A stretch of DNA of 64,000 bases, taken from NCBI RefSeq assembly GCF_019392335.1, contig NZ_JAHXRQ010000018.1, positions 1 to 64,000 on the forward strand. Reading direction: 5' to 3'. Below the pieces are notes generated by a model. The model saw only the letters and a list, made by a program, of their open reading frames with translations, searched no databases and had not been told where the DNA came from. How positions within the stretch are numbered: the stretch's first letter is position 1; each line of letters begins with the position of its first letter. Made by a program: the position numbers and the translations under genes. Shown one piece after another: positions 1 to 9,029 of this stretch. Source of the stretch: Mameliella sp. CS4. GTDB lineage: Bacteria > Pseudomonadota > Alphaproteobacteria > Rhodobacterales > Rhodobacteraceae.

Positions 1-219
1 GGGTCTGGGTCTGATCATGTCGTCCAGCTACCACGCTGGATTCACGACATGAATCCCTCACCCGGTTTATGCAACAGGGCCACGGACGGTGCCGCCGAAG
101 CACTGAGCCGTGTTACCCAGGAGGGCGATGACGCGGTCTTTTACGACACCGGCGTGCGGATAATCCTCATGGATCGCGACGTGGACAGCCTGACCGGGGA
201 GATGTTCACACTTCTTTAG
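1..219 (+). CDS. 3' end of a possible RTX-like secreted protein (partial)
   Basis: This reading frame is open at the left edge of the window and ends in TAG, giving 72 residues. It begins GSGSD, which resembles the end of a glycine/aspartate calcium-binding repeat. It finishes with an acidic-then-hydrophobic pattern (GDDAVFYDTGVRIILMD, then SLTGEMFTLL) like the C-terminal secretion region that follows RTX repeats in type I substrates. The middle part (VQLPRWIHDMN) is not typical, so this may be a decayed or chimeric fragment. An internal ATG at 49 could instead start a 56-residue ORF, but I see no good ribosome site for it. Family assignment is an inference from composition, and the upstream sequence would settle it. 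Confidence 0.4.
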   Translation, partial: GSGSDHVVQLPRWIHDMNPSPGLCNRATDGAAEALSRVTQEGDDAVFYDTGVRIILMDRDVDSLTGEMFTLL

Positions 220-331
220 GGGTGGCTCCCGGCCCGCCGAGATGCGATGCCTGAAGACGAAGGGCTTTTCAGACGGGGGGGACGGCGAGGGGAGACGCCG
301 CGCCGCCGGGCATTTGAGGTGGGAGGTTTTC

Positions 332-793
332 GTGCCGGGACAAGGCGAGCAGATAGCCGCTCTGCCGATGCGCAGGGACGCCAGGAACCAGGTCAGGGTC
401 CTGATGGTGACATCGCGCGATACCGGGCGCTGGGTCATGCCCAAAGGCTGGCAGATGGATGGCAAGAAGCCCTGGCGCGCGGCAGAGATCGAGGCATTGG
501 AAGAGGCAGGCGCGAAGGGCCATGTCGGGACCGAGATGATCGGCACCTACAGATACGGCAAGGTCATGGACGATGGCAGCGTCGTGCCTTGCACGGTCGA
601 GGTTTACCCGATGTTCGTGGACAAGCTGCTGCGCGACTGGAAAGAACGCAAGGAGCGCAAGCGCAAGTGGTTCACCCCCAAGGCGGCGGCTCAGCGCGTC
701 GACGAGGGCGAGCTGTCCGAGTTGCTGCTGCGCCTTCAGAAGAAGCCGCACAAGGAACCGGCCATCCGCAAGCTGATCGACCGCATGAATTGA
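332..793 (+). CDS. Nudix hydrolase
   Basis: Predicted 153-residue Nudix-fold hydrolase that would cleave a nucleoside diphosphate linked to another moiety; the substrate cannot be read from the sequence. The core reads IAALPMRRD, then VLMVTSRDTGRWVMPKGW, then a Nudix box ending EALEEAGA at residues 54-61. The box is altered: the first conserved Glu is Lys45 and the Arg before the central Glu is Ile53, while Glu54, Glu57, Glu58 and Gly60 remain. The GTG at 332 was chosen because GGGAGG lies five bases upstream. An in-frame ATG at 242 would add 30 low-complexity residues that the family does not have. The gene converges on the cytochrome c peroxidase gene. Confidence 0.85.
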   Translation: MPGQGEQIAALPMRRDARNQVRVLMVTSRDTGRWVMPKGWQMDGKKPWRAAEIEALEEAGAKGHVGTEMIGTYRYGKVMDDGSVVPCTVEVYPMFVDKLLRDWKERKERKRKWFTPKAAAQRVDEGELSELLLRLQKKPHKEPAIRKLIDRMN

Positions 794-808
794 ACGCGGC
801 GGACGGAC

Positions 809-822
809 CGCGGGTGCCCGCG
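809..822. terminator. Short GC hairpin between convergent genes
   Basis: CGCGGG-TG-CCCGCG is a 6-bp perfect stem in the 51-base gap between the Nudix and cytochrome c peroxidase stops. There is no T-run, so termination is only suggested by position. Confidence 0.3.
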
Positions 823-844
823 CTCTGTCCCGGCCCCCGGCGCG

Positions 845-2203
845 TCAGTCCACCGGCAGGCCGCTGGGCACCGTGTCGGGGCGTCCCATCGGGCGCTTCT
901 CGGCGGTTTCGCCAGTCAGCGCGTTCAGGAAGGCCTCAAGCGCGTCGATATCCGTCTCGACCATCTCGACCGGGGAAATGTCCAGGTAGGCGACCTGCTG
1001 CGCGGTCTCCAGCACGTCACCGACAAGGGTAAAGTCGCGTTCGTTCAGCCAGGACACGTCGGGCAGGCGCGCCATGCCCGGGGCCCATTCGCTGCGGGCG
1101 GTAAGCGGGTCGCACATGTGCCGGATCATGGCGCGCAGCGTGGGGTAGGCCCCGTTGTGGCCATAGGGCGCGGTCAGGGCCACGTTGCGCAGCGAGGGCG
1201 TGCGGAACTTGTAGGCATCCTCGGGATTGCGGGTGGTTTCCATCCGTCCCAGGTCATGCGGCATGGTATCCTCGCCAAAGGGCCGGCCCGGCCCGAACTG
1301 GGGAACCCCCACGGCGTAGAAGTTCTGGTCGGTAAAGCGGGGTCCGTTGTGGCAGCCGGAACAGCCCGCATCCCCGAAAAAGAGCTGACGGCCGCGTTCG
1401 GCCTCGGGCGAGAGCGGCGTGCCCTCTGTCAGCCATTTGTCGTAGGGGCTGTCATAGCTTTGCCATTCGGTGCCGATGAAAGCGGCGATGGCATTGACGA
1501 TTTCGACGATGGTGATGTCGTCGGGGTCATGCACATCGGGATAGCTCACCTCGAACAGGCGCTGGTATTCCGGCACGTCGCGCACACGGTCGGCCAGCAT
1601 GGCCCAACCCAGGTCGATGCGTTCGGCAAAGGCGGCGCTGACCGGGTTTTCGTCCGGGTGCCCGGCCATTTCCGTCGGAGAGCTGATCGGGAACAGGGCC
1701 TGCGCCGCAAGCAGAGAGTTCAGCCCGGCGGGCGTGTATTCCTTGGCCGGTGTCTTGAAGGCGACATAGCCCGCGCCGATCCGCTCGACCCGACCGTCGT
1801 GGAACATCTCGCGCACCTCGCTGTGCCCGAGGTTCCACAGGGCGGGCGCGTTGCGGGGCACCCGTTCGGCGATCCTGTGGAGGCCCTCGCCCGGGGTCCG
1901 GTCAGGGCCCAGCCCGGCGCCGCCTTCGCCGATGCCCAGGCTGATGCCGTCGGCCCCGTGCAGGCTGTGGTGGTGGCAGGTTGCGCAGCTGATGTTCTGG
2001 TTTCCGGACAGGATCTTGTCATAGAACAGCAGGCGGCCAAGCTCTGCCTGCTGGGTGTCGAAGTCGAGAAAGTCCTGCGCAAGGATTGTATCCGACCGCG
2101 TGGGCGTGGGCATCAAGGTGGCCAGGGCGATCAGAAGGGCAGGGGCCGAAAGGCGCGGGAAAGAGCGATAAAATCTGAGGATCATGCCGAACCTGTTTTT
2201 CAA
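845..2203 (-). CDS. Di-haem cytochrome c peroxidase / MauG family protein
   Basis: Periplasmic c-type cytochrome of the bacterial cytochrome c peroxidase/MauG family, 452 residues. An N-terminal hydrophobic stretch (about residues 18-32) should act as an export signal. Two haem-binding motifs are present, CATCH at 73-77 and CSGCH at 281-285, giving the usual two-domain layout. The second domain also has FRTPSLRNV and APYGHNGAYPTL, typical of the family. Classical members reduce hydrogen peroxide with electrons from a small cytochrome; MauG-like members modify partner proteins, and the sequence alone does not separate these. It is about 100 residues longer than minimal CcpA proteins. It appears to be a single-gene unit. 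Confidence 0.9.
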   Translation of the reverse strand: MKNRFGMILRFYRSFPRLSAPALLIALATLMPTPTRSDTILAQDFLDFDTQQAELGRLLFYDKILSGNQNISCATCHHHSLHGADGISLGIGEGGAGLGPDRTPGEGLHRIAERVPRNAPALWNLGHSEVREMFHDGRVERIGAGYVAFKTPAKEYTPAGLNSLLAAQALFPISSPTEMAGHPDENPVSAAFAERIDLGWAMLADRVRDVPEYQRLFEVSYPDVHDPDDITIVEIVNAIAAFIGTEWQSYDSPYDKWLTEGTPLSPEAERGRQLFFGDAGCSGCHNGPRFTDQNFYAVGVPQFGPGRPFGEDTMPHDLGRMETTRNPEDAYKFRTPSLRNVALTAPYGHNGAYPTLRAMIRHMCDPLTARSEWAPGMARLPDVSWLNERDFTLVGDVLETAQQVAYLDISPVEMVETDIDALEAFLNALTGETAEKRPMGRPDTVPSGLPVD

Positions 2204-2396
2204 ATGCCGAGTGTGTCAGCGGATAACAAAACTGTGAGCAATCCGGGGCCGCTTGGCAAGCTTTGGAAAAGACGGGAATTTCCCGAACCTTCTTTCACCA
2301 AGGGATACAAGGGCTTTCTGTAACGGAAATCGCTCCCGGTCCGGGCGCATCGCTGAAATTGCCTGCCAATGCGGCTTCTTGCGGCGATCAGGGCAG

Positions 2397-2900
2397 TCAG
2401 TCAGCGGCAAAACCGCCGTAGCGCCCGCCCTGAAACAAAAGCGGTGCGCCCTCACGGGCGCTGACCCGTTCGACATGGCCCAGCAGGATCGAGTGATCGC
2501 CGCCATCATGCGCCGCCGCCTGGCGGCATTCGAAACGCGCAAGGCAGCCCTCGATCAGCGGCACACCGGTCGCGCTCGGACGCCAGTCGAAGGCATCAAA
2601 GGCATCGCCGTCGCGGGCGAAGGCCCGGCAGAGATCGAACTGGTCCGCGCCCATGACATGGATCGCGAACCGATCAGCCGCCATGAAGAACGGATAGCGC
2701 GACGAGGATTTCGCCGGGGCCCAGAGCACCAGCGGCGGATCGAGGGAGACCGAGGAAAAGCTGTTGGCGGTGATGCCAAGCGGCCCGGTCGTCGTGGCGC
2801 AGGTGATCACGGTCACCCCGGTGCCGAAACGGCCCAGGGCATCGCGGAAGGCGCGGCCATCAGTCTGTGCGGGATCGAAGTCTTGCGTCATCTGGCTCAT
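2397..2900 (-). CDS. Flavin reductase family protein
   Basis: A 167-residue protein of the flavin reductase-like, FMN-binding split-barrel family (HpaC/RutF-like). It would reduce FMN or FAD with NAD(P)H, usually to feed a two-component monooxygenase. The family signature runs FGTGVTVITC, then GPLGITANSFSSVSLDPPL (about residues 26-57), followed by HSILLGHVERV near the C-terminus. No partner oxygenase lies beside it, so the acceptor is unknown. ATG at 2900 and ATG at 2891 are both possible starts and neither has a strong ribosome site. Confidence 0.88.
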   Translation of the reverse strand: MSQMTQDFDPAQTDGRAFRDALGRFGTGVTVITCATTTGPLGITANSFSSVSLDPPLVLWAPAKSSSRYPFFMAADRFAIHVMGADQFDLCRAFARDGDAFDAFDWRPSATGVPLIEGCLARFECRQAAAHDGGDHSILLGHVERVSAREGAPLLFQGGRYGGFAAD

Positions 2901-3227
2901 ATCGCAGCCGGGTCCGCCTTGGCCTTGGGCGGAGAACCCGACATCCTTTCCTGGCTGGCCGCGGGCACCATCCTAGATGCGCGCGTCCCGGTCCACCCCG
3001 TTTCCGGACGGAAAGGCAGGGTGGACAAGGGCAAACGCGTCCCGTTGGCAGGCGCCACATTTTTGCCACAACTCGTGCCATATTTGGCGCATGGCGCCCC
3101 GGTTTCGCCCTCATATCGCCCGAATCGGGAAATTCTCTGTAGCGAGAGCGTCAAAAATCGGTTAATTCGCAATGAGAAATAACAAGTCCGCCACATAAAA
3201 ATCAGGCGGACACTGAGGTAGAGCGGT
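2901..3227. other. 327-bp divergent intergenic region upstream of the adhesin
   Basis: No convincing gene is present. The right half becomes A+T-richer toward the adhesin and must contain its promoter and leader. At 3077-3088 there is an inverted repeat, GCCA-TATT-TGGC. At 3186-3211 a stem-loop precedes the adhesin ribosome site and is listed separately. The left part is G+C-rich, and weak ORFs crossing it look like shadows. Confidence 0.6.
3186..3211 (+). promoter_or_regulatory. Stem-loop in the adhesin leader
   Basis: GTCCGCC (3186-3192) and GGCGGAC (3205-3211) form a perfect 7-bp stem around a 12-base A-rich loop. The stem ends 3 bases before the GAGG ribosome site at 3215, so it could control translation of the adhesin or protect its mRNA. 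The function is inferred from position only. Confidence 0.5.
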
Positions 3228-6200
3228 GTGATTATGAACGCGATTAGATTCGTGACCCGTACTCGTGCGGGCATTTTAGAACGTGGCGAAGTCAACGGCG
3301 AGGGTAAGGGTTACCTGATCGACGCCTCCGGCGGCCAGGAAATCTCCCTGAACATCAGTCAGACGGATGTGCGCGGCTACGACCGTGCCGCGAATGACCT
3401 GCTGATAACCCTGGCCGATGGCCGTGTGGTTGTGCTCGAAAATTACTTCGACGGCGGTGATGCGGGTGGCACGCTGTATCTCAGCGCATATGGCATACTG
3501 AACGAGGTCACATTCGTCGAGGCCGATGGCGGGGCGCTTTTCGCCCAGTACGGCCCGACCGAGGAATGGGGCAAGTGGAGCCCGACCGACGCGCTCATCT
3601 TCATCAACGAACCGACCGTGGTCGCAGAGGCGCCGGTGCCCGTGGACGAAGGCAACGAGGTCAGCATGCTGGCCGCCGGCCTGATCGGCATGGGCGGCCT
3701 TGGTGCCGCGGGGCTCGGCGCGGCCGCGCTGGGCGGTGCCGCGCTGCTGACTGGCGGCGACGGTGACAGCGGAGGCGGTGGAGGCGGCGGAGGCGGCGGT
3801 CTTGTCTGGACCCCGCCCACAGTAGACGACCCCGACGCGGATTACGCCATCGACGGCGGCGACACGCCGGGCCTTACGATCTCCGGCACGGCCACCCCCG
3901 GGTCGATCATCGAGATCACCATCGGCGGCATCACCCTGACCGGTGAAGCCGATGAGGATGGCATCTGGAAGATCGTATTCGATGGTGAGAATTTCCCGCC
4001 CGATGGCAGCTACACGGACGTCCCGGTAAAGGTGACGGACCCGAACGGGACCGTGACCCATCTTGACGGTCCCTCTTTCGTGATCGACACCACCCCGCCG
4101 CCGGTCGACGTGACCGATGGCACAGTCTCTACCGGCGATCTTGTCAACGACGATGACCACCAGGACGGGGTCACCGTGACCGGCGAGGGTGAGCCCGGCT
4201 CGACCGTGACGATCACCGTGGACGACAGCACGCAGACCACGGTCGTCGACGAGAACGGCAACTGGTTCTTCGACTTCTCTTCGGCGCTTTTCCCGCCGGG
4301 CACCTACGGCAAGGACATCACCCTTGTCGCCACCGACGCCTTTGGCAACAGCACCACGGTCTATGACGTGGTGCAGGTGGACACCGAGAACACCATCAAA
4401 CTGACCAACATGCCGCTGACCGGCGACAACGTGATCTCCGACGGAGAGGCCGCCGCAGGCGTGACCTTGACCGGGACGACCGATGCCGGGTCGACCGTCA
4501 CCGTGACCATCGATGGCGTGACACACAGCGCGACCGCCGATGCCGGTGGTATCTGGAGCGTGACCTTCGCCCAGGGCGATCTGGCCACCGGCACCTATTC
4601 CACCACGGCGCAGATCGTCTCGACCGATCCGGCGGGCAATATCGTCACGATGAGCCATGCCTTCGACGTCGACACAGAGACCGGTGTGACCGTGAACACG
4701 GGGATCGTCGGCGGCGAAGGCGTGATCAACGCAGGCGAGGCCGATGCAGGTGTCGCCGTGACGGGCACGGCGGAACCGGGCGCCACGGTTGTCGTCTCGA
4801 CCAACGGTCACAGCTATACGACGACGGCCACCGCGACGGGCGGCTGGTCCGTCGACATTCCCTCTGTCGACCTGCCGCGCGGCACGATGGCGCTTGAGAT
4901 CAACGCAACGGCCACTGACCTGGCCGGCAATACCATGACCGCCACCGGCAGCGTCGATATCGACACCGAACTGGCGCTGACACTCGATGCCTCGTCCATT
5001 GCGGTGGACGGTATCGTCAACAGCACCGAACACGCGGGGATGATCGCCTTTACCGGCACCGGTGAACCGGGCGCGACCGTGACGCTGGACCTGTATGGCG
5101 AGACGGCCACCGCTGTAGTCGGTGCCGATGGCACGTGGTCCATGCCCTTCCCGGCCAGTGTCCTGCCGACCAACGCGGGGCAGGCGGACAGCATCGCGGT
5201 GCTGGCCACCGTCACCTCGACGGATCCGGCGGGCAACATGGCCTTTGCCTCGGGCGGGTTCGAAATCGACGTGACCAACCATGTCGAGGTCTACACCGCT
5301 TCCATCGAGGGCGACGGCGTGGTGAACGCCGCGGAACGTGCCGACGGTGTGTTGCTGACCGGCTATACCGAGGCGACGGACGCCGGGTCGTCGGTGACTG
5401 TCACGGTCAACGGCACCGCCTACGACGCGACGATCAAGTTCGACGGGACTTGGTCCGTGGTCCTGCCCGCCGCAGAGATCCCCGAGGGCGAAACCTCGCT
5501 CGACGTGCTGGCAACCTCCATCGACGGCGCGGGCAATGTGGTCACGGCCACCGGCACGATCGCCATCGACACGACAACCAATGTCGCCGTCATGACCGGT
5601 GGTGTCGAGGGCGACGGCGTGGTCAACGCCGCCGAACGCAGCGACGGCGTGACCCTGACCGGCACCGCCGAACCGGGCAGCACCGTCATGGTGACTCTGG
5701 GCACGGTGACACATCAGGCAACCGTCGCCGCCGACGGGACCTGGACCGCCGATTTCGCGCCGGCCGAGATCCCGGCTGGCGAGCGCGCGCTGAACGTCAC
5801 CGCAACCTCGACCGATCCGGCGGGCAATACCGCCACCGCGAACGGCAGCATCGACATCGACACGCTGGTGCGCAACTTTGCCATTACCTCCACCCCCGGC
5901 GGGGCGGATGCGGTCATCAACGCCGAAGAGGCAGCACAGGGCCTTGTCCTGACCGGAACGACAGAACCGGGCGGCAGCGTGAGCCTGACGCTGAATGGCC
6001 ATACCGTACAGGCGACGGTGGACGCGGGCGGCAACTGGACCGCCAGCTTTGACCCCGCCCACCTGCCAAGCGGCGAACAGACCGTCACCCTGACGGCGGT
6101 TTCGACCGACCCTGCGGGCAACTCGGAAACCATCACCAAGCCCGTCACCATCGACACCGAGGCGGGCACGCTGACCATCAGCCCCGACCCGGTCGAGGGC

Positions 6201-7625
6201 GACGATGTCGTGAACCTTGTCGAAGCCTCGGACGGGGTGACGATCAAGGGCACGTCGGACCCGGGCCAGGTGGTGAACGTCACGCTGAACGGTGTGACCC
6301 ATGCGGTGCAGACCGATCCTTCGGGCAACTGGTCGCTGGACTTCGCCCCGGGAGAGATTGCGCCGGGCACCTATACCGCCGATATTTCCGCTACGATCAC
6401 CGACAGCGCGGGCAACAGCCTGACGCGGACGGACAGCGTAAAGGTCGATACCGAGGTGCTGAACTTTGCCGCCTCCGGCACGCCGGTCGAGGGTGACAAT
6501 GTCATCAACGCCGACGAGGCCAGCGACGGCTTTGTCCTGACCGGCACGACAGAGCCGGGCGGCACCGTCTCCGTGACCTTCGAGGGCGTGACCCGCGATG
6601 CCACGGTCGATGCCTCCGGCAACTGGAGCGTCGGGTTTGCGGCAGGGGACATCCCGGCGGGAGAAAAGGCCACGACCGCGGTCATCGAAACCACGGATGC
6701 GGCAGGCAATACCGCCACGACCTCTGTGGATTTCGACATTGATACAGAGGTCAACCTGCTGGCCATGTCCTCGGATCCGGTTACACCGGATGGCGTCATC
6801 AACGCGGCAGAAGCCAGCCAGGGCGTCAGCCTGACCGGCGTGGTGGAGCAGGGATCGACGGTCTCCGTGACGGTTGGCGGCATGGTGCATGTGGCCACGG
6901 TCGATGCCTCGGGGAACTGGTCGGTGGACATCCCGCCTGCGGCCATTCCCACGGGCACGCTGTCGGCCCCGGTCCTGATCGAGGCGGTGGACGCCGCGGG
7001 CAACACCCGCGCCATCACCGAGACGCTGAGCGTGGACACCGATGCGCCCGATACGCTGAACTGGACCGGCTATGGCCGTGACGGGGCCGGCGTGGACCTG
7101 ATCCGGACAGAGATCACCGAGGACAATGTTTTCCTTGGCCAGCTGAGCGATCCGTCGGGAACTCCGGATGTGACGGCGGTTTCCATCGATGCCAGCACGG
7201 ATATCGAGGCGATCGGCCAGACCTATATTGACCTTGACGGCTCTGTTGCCGATGGCACGCACCTGATTTTGGCGTCCACCGACGCGGCGGGCAATACCTC
7301 GGGGTCTTATCTCGTCACCGACGATCCGCTGACAAACACGGTGCTGATGTCCGACGACATCGCCGAGGCTCTGTCGGATTTCCAGATCGACACCATCGAC
7401 CTGCATTTCGCAGAGGACAGCAACCTCACCATCACCGAGGCGCAGATCAAGGCGCTGTCGGAAAACAGTGACACGGTCACCATCCGTGGCGGATCCGACG
7501 ACAGCGTGACGATCACCGGCGCCATCGCCGAGGGCAACGACGGCAACGGGTTCAACGTCTTCAGCCTGGGCGACGCGACCCTGTTGATCGAGGACGACAT
7601 CACCCAGGTTCACGGCGTCACCTGA
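3228..7625 (+). CDS. BapA/LapA-type surface adhesin with 11 Ig-like repeats
   Basis: A 1465-residue acidic, Thr-rich secreted protein in which I see no cysteine. Residues 1 to about 120 match the prefix domain of Bap/BapA-type biofilm adhesins (DGRVVVLENYF, then LSAYGILNEV). A hydrophobic Ala/Gly/Leu stretch (about 148-178) and a GDSGGGGGGGGGG hinge follow. From about residue 205 come 11 tandem bacterial Ig-like domains of about 95-100 residues, then a divergent region and a C-terminal tail of about 115 residues presumed to carry the type I secretion signal. There is no Sec signal peptide and there are no RTX nonapeptides. GTG at 3228 has GAGG nine bases upstream; ATG at 3234 is an alternative. 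The next three genes encode a complete type I exporter, its likely dedicated route. Role: cell-surface attachment or biofilm formation. Confidence 0.9.
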   Translation: MIMNAIRFVTRTRAGILERGEVNGEGKGYLIDASGGQEISLNISQTDVRGYDRAANDLLITLADGRVVVLENYFDGGDAGGTLYLSAYGILNEVTFVEADGGALFAQYGPTEEWGKWSPTDALIFINEPTVVAEAPVPVDEGNEVSMLAAGLIGMGGLGAAGLGAAALGGAALLTGGDGDSGGGGGGGGGGLVWTPPTVDDPDADYAIDGGDTPGLTISGTATPGSIIEITIGGITLTGEADEDGIWKIVFDGENFPPDGSYTDVPVKVTDPNGTVTHLDGPSFVIDTTPPPVDVTDGTVSTGDLVNDDDHQDGVTVTGEGEPGSTVTITVDDSTQTTVVDENGNWFFDFSSALFPPGTYGKDITLVATDAFGNSTTVYDVVQVDTENTIKLTNMPLTGDNVISDGEAAAGVTLTGTTDAGSTVTVTIDGVTHSATADAGGIWSVTFAQGDLATGTYSTTAQIVSTDPAGNIVTMSHAFDVDTETGVTVNTGIVGGEGVINAGEADAGVAVTGTAEPGATVVVSTNGHSYTTTATATGGWSVDIPSVDLPRGTMALEINATATDLAGNTMTATGSVDIDTELALTLDASSIAVDGIVNSTEHAGMIAFTGTGEPGATVTLDLYGETATAVVGADGTWSMPFPASVLPTNAGQADSIAVLATVTSTDPAGNMAFASGGFEIDVTNHVEVYTASIEGDGVVNAAERADGVLLTGYTEATDAGSSVTVTVNGTAYDATIKFDGTWSVVLPAAEIPEGETSLDVLATSIDGAGNVVTATGTIAIDTTTNVAVMTGGVEGDGVVNAAERSDGVTLTGTAEPGSTVMVTLGTVTHQATVAADGTWTADFAPAEIPAGERALNVTATSTDPAGNTATANGSIDIDTLVRNFAITSTPGGADAVINAEEAAQGLVLTGTTEPGGSVSLTLNGHTVQATVDAGGNWTASFDPAHLPSGEQTVTLTAVSTDPAGNSETITKPVTIDTEAGTLTISPDPVEGDDVVNLVEASDGVTIKGTSDPGQVVNVTLNGVTHAVQTDPSGNWSLDFAPGEIAPGTYTADISATITDSAGNSLTRTDSVKVDTEVLNFAASGTPVEGDNVINADEASDGFVLTGTTEPGGTVSVTFEGVTRDATVDASGNWSVGFAAGDIPAGEKATTAVIETTDAAGNTATTSVDFDIDTEVNLLAMSSDPVTPDGVINAAEASQGVSLTGVVEQGSTVSVTVGGMVHVATVDASGNWSVDIPPAAIPTGTLSAPVLIEAVDAAGNTRAITETLSVDTDAPDTLNWTGYGRDGAGVDLIRTEITEDNVFLGQLSDPSGTPDVTAVSIDASTDIEAIGQTYIDLDGSVADGTHLILASTDAAGNTSGSYLVTDDPLTNTVLMSDDIAEALSDFQIDTIDLHFAEDSNLTITEAQIKALSENSDTVTIRGGSDDSVTITGAIAEGNDGNGFNVFSLGDATLLIEDDITQVHGVT
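3840..7066 (+). repeat. Eleven tandem Ig-like domain repeats within the adhesin
   Basis: Each unit of roughly 290-300 bases carries the same landmarks: an opening like EGDGVVNAAE, then DGVTLTGTAEPGSTV, then GNWS or GTWT, then TDPAGN, closing with a VDIDT-like strand. The units are clearly diverged rather than identical copies, so this is an old expansion. The first two units lack the NAAE opening. Confidence 0.88.
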
Positions 7626-7712
7626 CCGTATCAGTACCGTCCGCAGGCCCGGCGCAGAACCGGGCCGCGGATCCCGCTTCATAACCATAATCGCGCCGAG
7701 ACGGGGGCACAC

Positions 7713-9029
7713 ATGAGGATAGGCAGGCACGGCCTGAGCATGATCGTGGTGGCGGTCGCGCTCTCGGGCTGCATGAAGGATATGGGAGTAGTCTCTCGAT
7801 TCTCCGGCGGGACAAAACCGCCGGCGGAAGAGACCGTCGCGCGCGCGGCCTCCGCGCCGCGTCCCGATACCGCGCAGGTCGCCCCTGTCATCCATGCCTT
7901 GGCGCTGCGCGATACGGTCGTCGAACCGGGCACGCCCTATTCCAGCGTCGCCAATGCGGTCATCGCCTCGGACAACCGGGTGGCGGCGGCGGAACTGCAG
8001 GTCGCGCAACTGCGGGCCGAGGCGGCGAAATACAATTGGCTGCCCGCCATCGGACCGCGCATCTCGCTGAACTCGCTGGGCGATTTCGTGGCCGACCTGG
8101 TCATCAATCAGGTGCTTTTCGACAATGGCCGCAAAAAGGCCGAACGTGACCTTGCCAAGGCACATGTGGAACTGGCCGCCGTCAAGCTGGTCGAGGATGG
8201 CAACGACCGCGTGGACGACGCGCTAAAGCTCTATATCCGGGCCGAGGAAAATCGCGAACTGGCCGCGCATCTGGAGTTGGCGTTCAAGGACATGACCCAT
8301 TTCGAATGGATCATGAACGAAAGGGTGCGGGGCGGAGTCTCGGACATGTCCGACCTCAACGTGCTGCGCCAGAAACTGGCCAGCATCCGCGCCCGCCGGG
8401 GTGAAGCGCTGGAAACCGCGCGCACCGCGCTCGAGGAACTCGACGCGATGGCGGGTCGCCCGCTGGCCGAGGTGCGCGGCCTTGGCGGGCTGCGCGATGC
8501 CTCGGGCGGGGCCGCGCTGGGTGTGCTGCGGGCGCAGGTCGAACGTGACATCGCCGTGGCCGAGGCCAAGATCGCCCGCGCCAGCCATTTGCCCGGCCTC
8601 GTGGCCAACGGGTCGGTCGGCGACAGCGGAACCCTGGGCAGTCTCGACATCGGGTCGGACTCGCTGTTTTCGCTGGGCACGGTGTCCGACTTGCGGGCCA
8701 TCGAGGCCAGCAAGGAAGCCGCCGAACGCCGGATCGCCAAGGCGCGCGAAACGGCGGACCGCGCCATCCGCAGCCAGTCCAGCCAATTGGCCGCCTACAC
8801 GCGCCAGGCCAAGGAGGCCGAGTTGCTGACCCGGCAGGCCAAGCAGAACCTCGACCTGTTCCAGCGTCAGTATGACGGCGGCCAGAGGCAGGTCATGGAC
8901 GTGGTCGGGGTCTATGAAACCTATGCTGCCGCGCTGGAGACCGCCATCTCGTTGAAATACAAGGCCGCGCGCGCCGAACTGGAACTGGCCCGCCTGCGCG
9001 GTGCCCTCGCCGAAGGGGCGCAGATGTGA
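7713..9029 (+). CDS. TolC-family outer membrane efflux lipoprotein of a type I secretion system
   Basis: A 438-residue outer-membrane factor that would form the exit duct for the adhesin. The N-terminus is a lipoprotein signal with lipobox LSGC and the lipidated cysteine at residue 20. The rest is alpha-helical with the heptad-like Ala/Glu/Arg pattern of TolC coiled coils, in two repeats (about 85-250 and 260-430). It starts 87 bases after the adhesin and ends overlapping the ABC transporter start by 4 bases (GTGA), indicating translational coupling. By position it is the LapE equivalent of LapBCE exporters. Confidence 0.85.
   Translation: MRIGRHGLSMIVVAVALSGCMKDMGVVSRFSGGTKPPAEETVARAASAPRPDTAQVAPVIHALALRDTVVEPGTPYSSVANAVIASDNRVAAAELQVAQLRAEAAKYNWLPAIGPRISLNSLGDFVADLVINQVLFDNGRKKAERDLAKAHVELAAVKLVEDGNDRVDDALKLYIRAEENRELAAHLELAFKDMTHFEWIMNERVRGGVSDMSDLNVLRQKLASIRARRGEALETARTALEELDAMAGRPLAEVRGLGGLRDASGGAALGVLRAQVERDIAVAEAKIARASHLPGLVANGSVGDSGTLGSLDIGSDSLFSLGTVSDLRAIEASKEAAERRIAKARETADRAIRSQSSQLAAYTRQAKEAELLTRQAKQNLDLFQRQYDGGQRQVMDVVGVYETYAAALETAISLKYKAARAELELARLRGALAEGAQM

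Noticed and set aside
1118..2323. 401-codon plus-strand frame opposite the cytochrome c peroxidase
   Set aside because: The minus strand carries the two haem motifs and family signatures; the plus-strand frame has no recognisable domain.
3276..8165. 1629-codon open frame antisense to the adhesin
   Set aside because: It mirrors the repeat units of the sense gene and has a low-complexity His/Arg/Gly composition. It arises because the biased codons of the repeats have no stop in that frame.
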